A DNA stretch of 64,000 nucleotides from Pyrenopolyporus hunteri. Lineage: Eukaryota; Ascomycota; Sordariomycetes; Xylariales; Hypoxylaceae. A program made the position numbers and the translations under genes. Location: NCBI GenBank assembly GCA_902806595.1, contig CADCXC010000004.1, positions 806,001 to 870,000 on the forward strand. The letters are read 5' to 3'. A model generated the notes under the pieces. That model was given only the letters and a program-made list of their open reading frames with translations. It had not been told where the DNA came from and made no database searches. This document shows, in pieces, positions 45,162-58,012 of this stretch; position 1 is the stretch's first letter, and the number at the start of each line of letters is the position of its first letter.

Positions 45162-48100
45162 CTTGAGGGTTTACTCGATAGATGTCTTTGGCCTTGGTGT
45201 CCTTGCAGCGACGCGCTGGAGGTTTGTGTTAGGCGAGATCTGTTGCGAGGTTTCGAGTGCGACGGTAGAGCGAGAATGCGATGCGCGCGACGCTTGCGAA
45301 ACAATGGGACGGCGACAGCGCGCAAGTCGTTGCAGATATCAATACGAGTAATAGTATTAAGTTGCTTTAGGTGAGCGATACGGTAGCCTGCGCAAGTTAC
45401 CGAAGTAGTGCAATGTAGTTGTGAAAATTGACAAAAAGTTGTAATGCGACGGAGGGTGTCGGTGATCAACGAAAACGGTTGCTGGGTGATAAGAGGTGTA
45501 AGTGGGAGAGTGGAAAGCCGGGAGTGGGAGGAGACGGGAGGAGACGGGAGGGCTGGAATAATGCGCCTAATAAGACCAACTGGAAAGAGGAATCCCCCCA
45601 GGAACCGCCAGCCTTCGCTGAGCCTGTCAAGGTCGCACGAACGGGCCACATGATACGTACCCGTTTTCGGTCTAGAAGGTGTGCGCGCAGAGGGTAAAGT
45701 ACCTGGGCAGCTGCTGGGTTAGTAGGGGCTAATGCTATTACTTCGTACCTAGTGGACCTCCATCAGAGCACCAACCTCCACCAAGAGCGACAAGGGAGAG
45801 GTACCTCTACTGGTGTATATAGGTACAGCGCAATACATGTACTCATCTACATGCGTGTAGGCTGTTACGCGTAGGTAATTGCTACATCATACACTTAAGA
45901 AGCGATGTAAGTGGTACATAAGCGGTTACGTATACCGACGTGTACTATTTCTATACGTACCTATATACATGTATACCTGCCATACGCTATAGTCCCTATA
46001 TGAACTAGGGGGAGAGCGGGAAGAGAGCACAAAAAAAAAGAGAGAAAAAAAAGTACGTACCTCACACTTACACCATCCAATAATACTTTGACCCAACTCC
46101 TACACACCTTACACCACGATTCTACCCGGCAGGGCAATTCATCGTCTCCTGACTCTTTCAACCGTCTTAAAAGTAGTGTGCCACGAGGTCACCTTGCAGG
46201 GCAGAGATGCGCCGCTAGGCTTGGATCGACCCGTCAAAGGCCCACCACCCCTTCGAAACTACATAGACGTTCAAAACTAGACGTTGTAGTCTCGTCCACC
46301 TTGGGAATAGTCTCACGATATAGTCTCAACCAAATCTCCTTTTGTATTGGTGCGTTGCTTTAGGTAGCTCCAAGTCTAGATTACTATATCTTTCTATTCA
46401 AACGTCCAAAGGGCTGACTCTGCAACCGCCCTTCGCGCCCCGAATCCAGGAGGCCGCTACCCCCGAGTTCAGGAATGCGCAATACGTAATCCGGGTCCGT
46501 CAAATGGTGTTGTGTTGGATGTGCGTTGCTCCTTGATAAATGCTCATGTGGTGAAACGGCCGGACAACCCAAGGTCTAGTCCCAACTCTTCAAACAGAAA
46601 CAGGATGGAAAGGGCAGAAGCCTGGGAACCAGTTGGCGGGAGCAGCCACCACGGAATTCCCGTCAGCTTAGGTAACGGAAGCCAAGAGATACCTAATTCT
46701 CATCATGTTCCATCCTCCGGACCATCCTGGTGTCCGGTGTCATCGTAGGGCAGACCTAGGGGAGGATTCGAGTCAAGATCTCGAGCCCATCCTCGATCTC
46801 GATAGGCCTCCAGTCAATGCATGATGGTTTATTTCATTAATATGGGCTTCTACGTCGCAAGATATTCGCTGCTATCACGGATTACGTATAATGGTCTTAT
46901 CAAGTTAGAGTAGAAACAGCTCGAAACCTCAGACCGCCCACACCACCATCACCAAGATCACCCCTCCTTCTCGCTCACCCTTGCGTGCTGATAATGCATG
47001 TAGGGCAACGAGCATTGAAGAAATGATTCATGCTTATGACATAATCGACAGTGTTGGTCAACTTGTCGACCCCTTTTACATGGTAATCACTTCTCCCATC
47101 CTCGATTTTGGAAAGACACCCCTTGTTAGACAGTCTTAGAGAGCGTGGCTTCTATCGTACTTAAATTGAGCTTCTAGCGATGATACCCACAATACTTCAA
47201 TTGTAGCTGCCTGACTATGATATAGGTACTATGTAGGATGTCAACGGGTGTACCGCCCGCAGGTCATCCAACAAAAGACTTCCGGCTCGGGTTTGGTAGA
47301 AGCACTCGGACGCCGCTGTATATGATTGGCTCCCCCTGGGTAACTCTGCATAAAGCTCTGCAGGCCACTTTATAAAGAATTCCCCGGTTGGTTTCAACCG
47401 GTATTTGGTGCGATCAGTGGGCATGTCGCTCAATCGTTATCGGAATAATGGAGAATGAGCGAGAGCCCGGGGGGAGAGGGGAGGAGGAAGAGGGGGAGGG
47501 CGAAAGTGGGCGAAAAGTACGTGAGACGCGTCTTGACGCGACAATTAACGCTCTCATCCCTTGGGACGCGTTTAATTGGATTCCAGCCGATTGGCCAATC
47601 AGCGAGCCTGATCCTCTGGCCATGTTCGTCATGTAGCCTCTGATTGGTTGTCCTGGGGCGCGGCCGTTTTCTAGATCGCAACGTCGTCCGATCTCTTCAC
47701 GTTCACTGTACTCCCAGTCCGCTCGGCCTCTTCTTTTCCAACGAAGAGAAAAGAAAAAGGAAACTCTTCGAATACTGGTGCGTTCCCTCAAGTACGGGTT
47801 GTACCGTGCCAGGTACTATAATTCTTAACCCGTCCCTAGAAGACTCCGATACATGAACCTGGAAGCTATAAGAGAACGATATCCCTATTGCGACACCGTA
47901 CCTAAATCGTCTTCTTACCGGACTATCTTAAAGTCTATTACATCACTTCCCTTCAATGAGTACCTATATAATTAGTTATGGGAGCTTTTAACTGAAGCGT
48001 TTCATCGGCCAAGCAAATTGTTTGATCTACCCGCCACCCGCCGCTACCAATCAACTATATAGAGGGTCTGTCTCGGTTTCAAGGAAATTAGGTAGCCGTT

Positions 48101-49371
48101 GGGGGCCATTATGTTTCTCCTCCAAAAATATTCCGATTGAGGGTGTAGAATTTCATTTTGTCTTAACACAAATCCGCTATTGATATGGTCTGTGCGATAC
48201 GACTTGACATCTCGTCCAGTCCTCCACCGTGTTGTTGCTTGGCAATTTCCATGTACTTCATACAAGCACCTGGACAGCATTACGCAACTGTCATGGTAAC
48301 GAGCCCATTCCCATGGTTGGGCCATGAAAGCCCATGGCCGTATCTACATGGTATATAGGTACCATTCTAATACCCTTTTGGAGAGGGGCTACGTAAGCGG
48401 ATGGTTAACGGAAGACTATCTCAATCAAGTTTGAGTAGTAAGTATTCTTAAGAACTCACGAATTAATTCTCTCACAGTGCTTATAGTCTCTTTTTGATTG
48501 TACCTTTCTTACTGTCTAGAGATTCTGCCTATGCCGGATATGAATAATAATTCATCGTAAAATGCATTATGACATATGAAAAACAGTAAGAGATTGATAT
48601 ACCCTTTGTTGGTTCAGGATAGAACTTGTTTGAAACTATTGGTTTATTATAGTGGTTGAATGATTTCGGCGTGTGATAGTTAAGTACTTTGAACTTGAAA
48701 AGATGTACAGCATATTCTGGAGTTGAAACTTATACCTATTAGACTCCGTTGCCATCCCTACCAAAGCTTAAATTATCTTGGCCCATTTCGATATATCTAC
48801 CGATAGACGTGAAAGGGTTTAATATTCAAGGATCACTTGGGAAGTAGGGGAATAGATCTCAAGGGAGCAAAGAAACCGGTCATGTTCTCGAAAGAAAAAA
48901 AGAAAGCAAAGAAAAAAAAAGCATCGCTAAAGCGTAGGTACAAGTATCTGACGTGAGATTCACGTGATACCTCACTTCCTACTGGTTTGCTCCGGTCTCG
49001 TACGAGAAAATGCCCCGCGCAATATCTACATGCCCTTGATACTACGCAGATACACCGATATGCAGTCTTCGAACTGAGCATCCCATATCGTAGGTAGGTA
49101 GTGTTAGGTGTCAGTGCACCGGCGACAGCCTTATCATGTATTGGGTGCCAACCTTTGATGACCAGCGGAAATGAGCTCTGTATCGCTGTTCAGCTTATTA
49201 CCTACCTAGGTAGGCACACGAGGGCCGCATCGTTTCTTTACTGTTTCTTGTTTTGATTACCCCAACCCCGCCGAGCTCTGCTCCTCTCGCTCGGGGCTCG
49301 GGACCATTCCAGTTTATGAATACCATCCCCGAGAGTAGCCCCGCGCTTCCTTTAGAGAGCGCCCAGAGGGA
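45162..49371. other. 4.2 kb gene-poor region
   Basis: No coding region can be supported. The first few hundred bases are the promoter side of the Myb-like gene. The rest has many short ORFs without motifs, a GA-rich patch (about 47455-47510), a poly-A/G run (46027-46052, 48892-48920) and a TACCTAGGTA-type motif near 49202. It may contain decayed sequence, but nothing was recognised. Confidence 0.5.
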
Positions 49372-50879
49372 ATGAAAACGAAAGCGAAAAGACGAAACAT
49401 GGGCATTTCACAATTACCACCGGAACTCCTAATCCTCATCTCGGAATCTTTATCTATCAAGGAACTCTCTAGGTTCTGCCGTTGTTGCCGTGGTATCTCT
49501 TTGGCCCTGGGTCGTTGCCTTTATCGTCGAATTCGTAACGATGTGGATGTCTTTTCTTGGGCCATCGACTTCGGACACATTCGGGTAGTAAGAAAACTGC
49601 TAGAATGCGGCACCAACCCGGACCTTGCCTTGGTCGGCTTTTCGACATACGGCTTCGAGAACTACCCCCCGGTTATACAAGATTATCATGTGCAAGGCCT
49701 GATTCTCCATCAGCAGAATATTAGAAGACTTAGATCGGGGAACGGTAGATATGCACCTCCGTGGCTCAACTCGGACTACCCGCTCTCGCTGTTATTCACG
49801 CCTCTTCATCTAGCCGCCAGCCTAGGCCGAGACGATATTATCAACATATTGTTAGATCACGGTGCAAATATAAAGGCTCTCTCCCGAGGATTCTGTTCTT
49901 GCGATTACTATAGGGAACACCGACGCGGTCAGAGGTCCGTCAGGCCTATAGATGGGAGGGAGCTTTCATGGTGGATGCCTCTGCATACAGCCATAGTAGG
50001 GTTCCCTAACGGGATATCTCCTCATTATTTGCATTGGCTCATTTTTGTTTCAAGTGCTGCGACAATTATTCTACGGCTCACCTACTAATAACACGAGGCG
50101 CCCCTTTTCAGGTGGCATCAAGGGGAATAGGTTCGTCAAACGATTACGTGACAGCTCTTCATACGGCCTGCTATAAGGGAAATATTGAGATGTTCAACCT
50201 CATCCTAAGCCGCTACCATCCGCCCATTGATATTCCAGATTATAATGGCATGAGTCCGCTCGCTTGGGCTCGCAAGGCTCGCAGGTGGGCTGTGGTTGAG
50301 CAGCTAATCCGTAATGGTGCGGATATTGACTCCAATGCCGGCGACGGCCACTCGCTACTGTTGGATGTATGCGGTAGGGCACATCTCCTCAACGCTTATG
50401 GTTCCGTCACCTTGGAAGCTAACCCTTATTATCTCATTATAGAAACTATCACCAGCTCGGAATTCGCGCGGCCCCTCGAACGATTATCGTTAGTCAAGTG
50501 TCTCGTCGAGGCCGGGGTGGATCTGAACGCAAAAAGGGGTACCGATGATGCTACCCCCCTAGCATTGGCAGCTGCTGGAGGTTCACTTCTGATAGTGGCG
50601 TACTTGCTCGACGCCGGAGCCTCCGTTGATGCCCGGGATGTTTCTCTTATGACCCCGCTCATGAAGGCCTGTACGCTCACGGTTCCTGAGGGCATCGACA
50701 TGTTCCCAGTCGTGGAGTTGCTTCTCAAGCGGGGTGCCTCTGCAGTTGCCACGGATCGCTCCGGACGAGTCGCCTTGGACATACTGTGTAGCTCCGGGAA
50801 CACATATCCCGGCAAGTTCACCATTGTACAACTTCTACACTCTCGGTCACTCCCAGACGCGCGTCACCAGCCTAGCTAA
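49372..50879 (+). CDS. F-box and ankyrin-repeat protein
   Basis: Two exons, 49372-49995 and 50055-50879, give 482 residues. The 59-nt intron (GTAGGG…TCAAG) joins …PLHTAI|CCDNYSTAHLLITRGAP… in phase 0. The N-terminus has an F-box (ISQLPPELLILISESL…LSRFCRCC, about 12-40), the part that docks Skp1 in SCF ubiquitin ligases. Ankyrin repeats follow from about residue 58 (DFGHIRVVRKLLECGTNPD), with clear examples TPLHLAASLGRDDIINILL and TPLALAAAGGSLLIVAYLL. Such proteins are usually substrate receptors of unknown target and vary greatly between fungal strains. The stop at 50877 may be premature, since ankyrin-like text continues in shifted frames downstream. Without the intron the gene would be frameshifted at 49996-50054. 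Confidence 0.78.
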
Positions 50880-51670
50880 ATACGAAATCTACTCAACGCC
50901 GTTCAAGAGCGTCGATCTAAGTATTCCGCAGTATCTACAGAGGATTGGCACTAGACAGCCATCAGGGGTAGAACTGACTTCGATGATCAGCCAAGCCGCC
51001 AGCAATACCGATGCTAAATCCCCGCGGTTTGCTTTACAGTTTAAGCACGCAGTTGAAAAGCTGGTTACGGCAGCTACCAATTCAGTACTAAAACCTAATA
51101 ACGGCTACATAACAAGTATTATCCTTAATGCTGGCCGATGCTGGTGCGCCATAGACGCGTTCCTGAATTAGGTTGGGCTTGTCCGCGCCATACCTACCTG
51201 GGGCGTTGGTATAGAGCTCGGGCAAGCGCTCTCGGAAAGACGGGTAGATAGCACGAATATATCGCTGCGTTCGATACCCTACTCAACTATGACATAACCC
51301 CTTTCCCGATCCCGTCAATAGATCGCCCCAGGAAACCTTATCTAGGAGCAATCCTACGAGCGATTCTTCGCTTGAAGGTCGATATCGTGGTGGTCATGGT
51401 GAAGCAGGGTCTTTTCCATTCCGACCTGAACCCTACCCGAATACGCCCCTCGTATATCCCCTGACATTCGAGCACTATCTCTCTTTGCTGATTGCGACGC
51501 GGAATCAAAATTGGGGTGCGGCTCGACTGTGGTGCGTCCTGCCCCTAGTGGATACATACTATCCTTCGAGCAAGAGTACGCGTAACCCTTGCAACGGGGA
51601 CACTTCTAAGCAACGATACTTGCGGGTATTCTCATTTCCGTTTAGTCTTCTATATCAATTGGTCTGGTAG
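50880..51670 (+). pseudogene. Decayed ankyrin-gene 3' continuation
   Basis: Downstream of the F-box/ankyrin stop, protein-like text continues in alternating frames. Up to 51171 the frame is shifted by one (YEIYSTPFKSVDLSIPQYLQ…). From about 51250 the original frame resumes (AFDTLLNYDI…) up to a stop near 51462. A third frame then reads TFEHYLSLLIATRNQNW. No splice sites join these pieces convincingly. This looks like the broken end of a longer ankyrin protein. Undetected introns or sequencing errors are alternatives. Confidence 0.45.
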
Positions 51671-51879
51671 ATCAGTATTGGAACTATATTGGTAAAGCAC
51701 GGGTAGCTGGCTGGTTTCTAGGAGGTCTGAGAGGCTCAATAACCGATTACCAACCAGACACCTATACGTCATCCACATGTTAACGCGCATTGTTAATGAT
51801 ATCATGAATAACTAAAGGGAGATAGATGCAACCAGTATTTCTTATATATTTATCCATAAATCGCCAACCGGAAGGAAGA

Positions 51880-53646
51880 TTAATGCACTATCAGTAGAGT
51901 CGGCTTCGCGTGCGTCTCCTTTACGCCTAGTTGTAGCTTTTGGAGCCCTATCAAATGGCAATGCTGCACTACCTCATAATGCGAGTACATTGAGAGAAGC
52001 TTAGCAATGGCGTCGCTTCTGGGGACTGTGCTGTCCTTTAGCTGTCGAATAACGATTGGCGGGTACGAGTCTGACATGGACGTATGAGGCCGACGTCCTT
52101 CGCTAAGAGAGGCATCAGTCGGGAAGACGATGGTATCTCCCACGCATACATCATCCGCAACTATAGTGACTTCCATGTTACTGAGAAGAGCTAATCGATA
52201 TCGAAACCCTTGGTGATGGATTTCCTTATTATAATATCCCACTATCAAGGCAGAAGCATCAAATTGGTCTATATTTTCCAGCCAATCAATTTGCTGTCGG
52301 CCCCCTTGTTCGACGACTCCTCGTAGCCAAACGAACTCCTCCCATAGGTCCTCAAGCATGTGTCCGTACCGAAGATACCGTTCTCGCACGGAGCTCGCAG
52401 ACATCGGAGTGCCCTTCATGTCGGCTACTCCTCTGAGCCGAGTGTTTGAAGTTGGCCTCGGGGCTGGCAGTAGATCGCTAAGGTGCGTGACAGTCAGTGG
52501 TGGAATGGTGAATCCTAATACGAGCAAATCTTGCTTAGACGCCGAAGGACTGGAATGGCTCATTTTGGCTTTCTCGTCGCCCACGAGCTTTAAAGGGACG
52601 TTGAAGCCCCAGTCAGGTACCCATGACGGAAGGATAGACCTGAGAGGGGACTTGGAGATGTTAGATAGAACTACCTCGAGGCCCGCATGCCTCTTAGCAT
52701 AGTGGCCTACGTCGATGAATACATCTCTGATAGTCTTGCCGTAGTCAATCTTCACAAAATTATCAACTTCACGACGGTCCGAGTGAAGGCCCATATTAGC
52801 GTATACCAGGTCTCTAGGGTCAGTCGCCTGGCTGCCCCCTCGAACTTTTAAGATACGCCAGAGACTAAGGGTGCTCGGGTCTATATCGCTGCGGGCGTGG
52901 AGGGCATCGCGTACTTCTCTCATACGTGCTAAGATGCTCCCTATTTCTGACGTGACCTCTAATAGAGGAAGGACAAAATTGCAAAGATCCATCCATCGCA
53001 CATATTTGGTTCCGCATTGGACCCAGGGATCCTTCGACAAAACTAGTTCTTGGAACGTCCAAGCCCGACGAAACCAAGGCCTAGCCACCAAATCCCTAGT
53101 GGCTGCATTGATATCTGGAGCATCTTTCGGTGTTTCACCAACCCTTTTCTGCCGCTGTCCGAGATGCGGCTTTATATTGGTGATATCATCAAGCCCCCCG
53201 AACATTCTTCCCGGTACTTGATTGAGAACAAGCTCCGTATCGGGGGTCAGTTGGCCAAGGTATATTATCGTACTACTTGCGCTGGAGTAAATATCCCTCA
53301 TGAGAGCGACTTGCTGGTTCCTCTCGGGGATGTTCCTTTGGTCGATACATAGCGCGTCAATCCATATATGAATTACTCTCGTAGCGTTGCGAATATCTCT
53401 CAACGCGGCCCCAAGATTAGCAGTGATCCCCATTCCATGACCAGAGACAAAAATGGTGTCCGCGGGCGCAGGGTCGCCCCAAACATATGATAGGGCAACA
53501 TATTGATCAGTGAAAAATTGATCCGGGAGTACGATATGCTGGAACGATCCCTTGAGTGTCGCTTCTCGACTGGGCGCAGGCTCGAGAATGAAGACCCTGA
53601 TCTCACCAGGGTCTGTTAAAGGTTGGTATATAAACGGTGTAGACAT
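51880..53646 (-). CDS. Heterokaryon incompatibility (HET) domain protein
   Basis: An intronless 588-residue protein. The HET domain spans about residues 45-205, with all three family blocks: YVALSYVWGDP (49-59), IHIWIDALCIDQRN (92-105, spacing typical) and ARPWFRRAWTFQELVLSK (188-205). HET domains, distantly related to TIR domains, trigger cell death or vegetative incompatibility when genetically different hyphae fuse. The C-terminal 380 residues carry no recognised sensor domain such as WD40, NACHT or ankyrin. They contain blocks common in stand-alone HET proteins (KVRGGSQATDPRDLVYANMG; YRLALLSN). The protein looks complete. It lies tail-to-tail with the F-box/ankyrin gene, in the kind of accessory neighbourhood where HET genes are often found. 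Confidence 0.93.
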   Translation of the reverse strand: MSTPFIYQPLTDPGEIRVFILEPAPSREATLKGSFQHIVLPDQFFTDQYVALSYVWGDPAPADTIFVSGHGMGITANLGAALRDIRNATRVIHIWIDALCIDQRNIPERNQQVALMRDIYSSASSTIIYLGQLTPDTELVLNQVPGRMFGGLDDITNIKPHLGQRQKRVGETPKDAPDINAATRDLVARPWFRRAWTFQELVLSKDPWVQCGTKYVRWMDLCNFVLPLLEVTSEIGSILARMREVRDALHARSDIDPSTLSLWRILKVRGGSQATDPRDLVYANMGLHSDRREVDNFVKIDYGKTIRDVFIDVGHYAKRHAGLEVVLSNISKSPLRSILPSWVPDWGFNVPLKLVGDEKAKMSHSSPSASKQDLLVLGFTIPPLTVTHLSDLLPAPRPTSNTRLRGVADMKGTPMSASSVRERYLRYGHMLEDLWEEFVWLRGVVEQGGRQQIDWLENIDQFDASALIVGYYNKEIHHQGFRYRLALLSNMEVTIVADDVCVGDTIVFPTDASLSEGRRPHTSMSDSYPPIVIRQLKDSTVPRSDAIAKLLSMYSHYEVVQHCHLIGLQKLQLGVKETHAKPTLLIVH

Positions 53647-56576
53647 TTAACAACGGTATATAGGTACGCCACACGTACTACAGTCAACTTGGCATAGACT
53701 CTCGCCATAATCCGGCTAATAGAGGAGACTTTGAGACAGGGCTTACTTCTGTTGAATTCTGACTTCTCAGCCGCACCCAATGAGTGCCCAACGACGGCAT
53801 GACGGCCCACAGATAACTGCGAGCTGCGGTACCAAGCAGAACTCCCCCTCCCAGACCTGCATAAACACAGCAATTGGCGAATGATGGCTTTTAAGCCCAT
53901 GTAAGTCTCACGTCTAACCTTCAATCATAGATATTCTTTTATCTTATATTTAGTACTTTCTATGCTCTATGATGAGGAACTACAACTACATACCTCTCTA
54001 CCTTCGAAACTAATATTTAGACTTTAAGTAGAAGTTAAACAGAACGTTCTGGGGAAACCCAATTTATATATGATTTATCATTTTTGTTAAGGCCTTCCAT
54101 GTTCGTCCGTCTCTAGAAGGTGGACGTCGAGGAGTTCCGTGCACGATCGCATCAATATTCCGTTATCGGGTGAGAGCGGGAGAAAGTGAGAACGCCAAGA
54201 GTAAAGGGAAGCTCGCCAATTCCGTTGCTGCACCTCGTTAAAGTGGCTTTACCATAATATAAGCAACTTATTTCCTTTTACTTACTTTTCCAGTTTTCTA
54301 AGCCTAATCCTGCTCTGGCCTGAAGTGTTCCCTAGTGGCCTTAGGAATAACGACCTCCTTTTGTTGCTTATCGATCCCTGACCACAGCAAATCCAGATCT
54401 CCGTATCGTACATGATACCTTGAGTATCGCTTGCCATTACCAAGAAGAGGCGTTAGCTATGGCGCCGCCAAGCTGCACAGTAAAGTCCGTTTCAAGTGTC
54501 TACCTACATAGTAGGGCGTTAATGCCCGCTCTGAGTACACGCATATGTGGCGCGAAGGATGTATGCGCCACTCTCCATCGCATACATCTGCAAGAGTCTG
54601 CGAAAGCCGTTAGCGGGATGGTCAACGCTAGTCGTACGATCCGTTAGTGGGCGCATCGTGATATGGATCATCCCGCCTTGTGCGGTGCTGTGTTACTTGA
54701 GAGGTGGCTGCATCTGCTTCAAGCAAGCAAGGTCTCCAACTTTAATCTTCCCCAACGAAGAGCCAAAAATCGAGCTTGGCTACGCCGATCAAGTCGTCTG
54801 CAGACCTCGTGGCTTAAAGCCGTACGCTGCAAGTGCATCGGTTTGATGTTGCGTCTGTGCAGAGCTAATTCTCCCTGTGGCGGCATGATGGCTTGCGCTA
54901 TATAAGTGCGGTTTGAAGGGCTTCTCCGAGAACCCGGTAACTATCGCGATAGTGGATTACTTACTCTGCAGTTCAGAATCAATTGAACAGTCTAAACCCT
55001 ATCATTGATAAGACACACATTAAGAAGAGGACCCGGAGAGTGGAATAGACCACGCGGGATATCCCGCGACCTAGGACTTCGCGAAGCCGACGATTTTAGC
55101 GCCGCCTACCGCCCTTTACAACTTCTGCGATATGCTTGTAGATTCTCGGATGACCCCGCTATATCGAGCCAGATTAGCTCGGTCTGTGTGACGGCAACTC
55201 GAATCATAGTCATGGTAGCTCCAAAAAGGGGTTGGGATTGAATTGGGCCTCGAAATGGCAGTGCCATACTAGTCAAACCATCTAAACTGGGGATGTCATG
55301 CTTATGCCTCTATATTCGAACTTAAACCTATGCGAACTCTTGACGGAGAAGGCCCCTCGTTGAGAGCTACCCATATCTCACATCATGTTGGTGTTACGGT
55401 GTTGGTGGCGCATTATAGCTTCGAGCTTAGCGCTGTTAACGGGCCGTTTCGCACCAGCTAGAAGGAGGAGAAAACGGGTTAACGTATGATACTGTTTCTA
55501 CCCCGTGGGGAAACATGTAAGATGACTGTATTGTTACCTGGGAGAGACCAAGCAACGTCCGGGTCGTTACCTCAAATAACTTGGAGGACTTAGAGAACTT
55601 GAAGGGTAAGTGTGATATTATCCAACTAGATGTCGCACTTATATTAAGTAGTAGATTGTTATATAAAGTTATTAAATACCTTCATACCTATTAATAATAC
55701 TCTAAAGACAGGACTAAGTTTCCACGAAAATTATTCTACTGTTACTGTCAGTCGATGCTTCCTTTAATCTACGATGGTTAAGTCCGAAAGGACAGGGACC
55801 TTAAGCCGGCATAGAACTCCATCGCTATACCTTTTTAGAGCCGGTCTCTACGCTCGGGACCCTACGTTTGCTGTCTTATTTTGATTCTTCATCACGTTTA
55901 CGTAGGCTAAATGCTACCTAAATATACAGGTGCTCATTGTTGATGCCTAGTATGAGTGCTAATGGTTAAGGGCGCGCGGTTTCTAACTCTTATGATTTAG
56001 CATCGCGAAGCTAAGTAGCGAGTTCTCAATTCATAGCTTGGGCACGGTCAATCGATGCTCAATTGGAAGGGGTCGAACTCGTCAAACGATGCACGGCCGT
56101 TGCAGATCTGTTAAGGGGGTAGTCTAGCTCGCGTTAGTGAGGTAAGTTTGCGTACCATACCTGAATAGATTTTCTGGTTATAGACATCTCTGAATGGAAA
56201 CCGATGAGGGCCTACTCTATCAGGCGGAAACTAGAATAGTTGAGCAGTCTTTAGTTTCAAGGGCCAACGTTAGAAGGGCCCCTCGTCCTACCTAGCTTGA
56301 GGCGTTTCTCGAGTTTCGTTAACGCGCCCTTGCCTAAGACCGTTCCCTATACCTTTAGAGCATACGAGGTCCTGTAAGGGATGCCTAACCACACGATAAC
56401 AATTAACTGACATGCGAGTAGCTTATGTGCCTACCTACCATGATGCCATTTCATCACAACTAGTGCTAGGGGTACGAGCGTACGCCCAACCTTCCTCTAG
56501 TATTTATTAAATAATACCGCTTGCATGCCCTCTACCGTTCAATGGGGTCGTCTTCAAAAGCTTATTTTCAGCCATC
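53647..56576. other. 2.9 kb gene-poor region
   Basis: No gene is supportable. All open frames are under 105 residues and lack motifs. Left end is the promoter side of the HET gene. The 3' end carries the promoter of the rhodopsin-like gene. Nothing else was recognised. Confidence 0.5.
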
Positions 56577-58012
56577 ATGGCCAAGGCAAACAAGGGGCCC
56601 GTTAGCAACATCGTCGAAATATGGTTCTCTTACTTCATCGGGCTTCTGGCGATCGCCGCGCGGGTATACTGCCGCACCAGGTTGGTGGGCCTGAAGGGTT
56701 ACCAACTGGACGACTATCTAGTCATTGCCGTAGCCGTGAGTTCTGCAGCTAGCTCATACCATCTTGGCGTTGGCTTGGCCATTCTCTTCTCATTACTAGC
56801 TAATCATCTATCATCTAGTGCCTATGGACGGCGGTGCCTATTATCGGCCATATATCCGTCGTTGCCTGCCAAGGCCGGCACACGTCTGAGTTGACACACG
56901 AAGATCGAGAAAACATGCCACCTGAGGAATACGGAGAGTGGGAACACGGCTCCCAGATATTCATGTTGGGAATTTCTGTTTATTTTCTAGTGCTTTGGAT
57001 GTTGAAGTTTAATATGCTATGCTTTTACAAGCGCGTTGTTAAGGGGCTATGGGTCGAGAAGTTCGTCAAACCGGTTATGGGACTCGTCCTATGTTCGGCA
57101 GCTATAGTAGCTCTCACTCTAGGTTTATACTGCCGCCCGTTCCACGCCCTCTGGCAGGTCTGGCCCGATCCTGGACGTAAGTACTATCGCACACGCCCCG
57201 CATGAACTGAAGCTCTTGACTAAAGCTGCTATCCCCGGTAGCTCGATGCGTGCCGCAGAATATAGTTTTCTTCAGCGTTATTCTGGCCTTTAATCTGCTT
57301 ACCGATACCTGCATTATGCTTATCCCCTCCCCCGTGGGTGTTCTCTTCTCGCTTGTTGGTACGCACTCGGTGTCATTAACTGTACGAAAGGTTATTATTG
57401 GAATACAGAGAAGCGCGCTTCACAAAGCCGGACTCATTCTTCTATTCAGTCTTGGGTTTTTCTGCATGTCCATAGCAATTCTTCGTTTCATATTGGTATT
57501 TCATGTACGTTTACACCGATATTCGATTCGCAGCGGGATGTCTACTAATCGCCAATAATTAGATGGATGATGTTGGTATTTCGGCCATGTGGTCGATGCG
57601 CGAAGACTTCGTGGGGGTAATGGTGGGCCAATTACCCCTTATAACGCCCATGCTAAGGCGAAGATTTTGGGCTCGCACCGGGCATAGATCGACGTCTCGT
57701 GGCCCGTACGGTCATTTTAATGATAGGGAGAGCCATGGCCGCGGGCTGGACCTAGGACCGCATATGCTGTCCGGCAACAAGAAGACCGGAGATCGATATA
57801 GCCTACCACAGTTTGGCATAGCGCGGGTAAGATCTGACAGCGAGGAGGAAATCGTGTACACAGAGGATAAGCCGACTACAGCGAAACAGTATGACCTCAG
57901 CAAGATGTCAGGAATCATGGTCGAACGTACTGTAGAGGTGGAAAGAAGTTCTCACACGTCGATAGCAGGCACGTCGGACACGCGGATGAGAACCTGGGTT
58001 AATGTAGTATGA
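56577..58012 (+). CDS. Fungal rhodopsin-like integral membrane protein
   Basis: Five exons: 56577-56735, 56819-57176, 57242-57333, 57391-57504 and 57563-58012, giving 390 residues. Introns are 83, 65, 57 and 58 nt. The protein belongs to the large plant-pathogen-type rhodopsin-like (PTH11-related) membrane family with about six to seven helices. Signatures are ARVYCRTRLVG…YQLDDYLVIAV (early), the NMLCFYKRVVKGLWVEKFV block, YCRPFHALWQVWPDPG and FNLLTDTCIMLIPSPVI. The cytosolic tail (about 260-390) is polar. An N-terminal CFEM domain is absent, so it is of the CFEM-less type. No ligand is known. The protein begins only 11 residues before the first hydrophobic segment, shorter than most members, so an upstream exon may be missing. 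Confidence 0.85.

Noticed and set aside
47414..47791. 125-residue minus-strand ORF
   Set aside because: Read largely through a GA-rich patch, with no motif; unlikely to be a gene.
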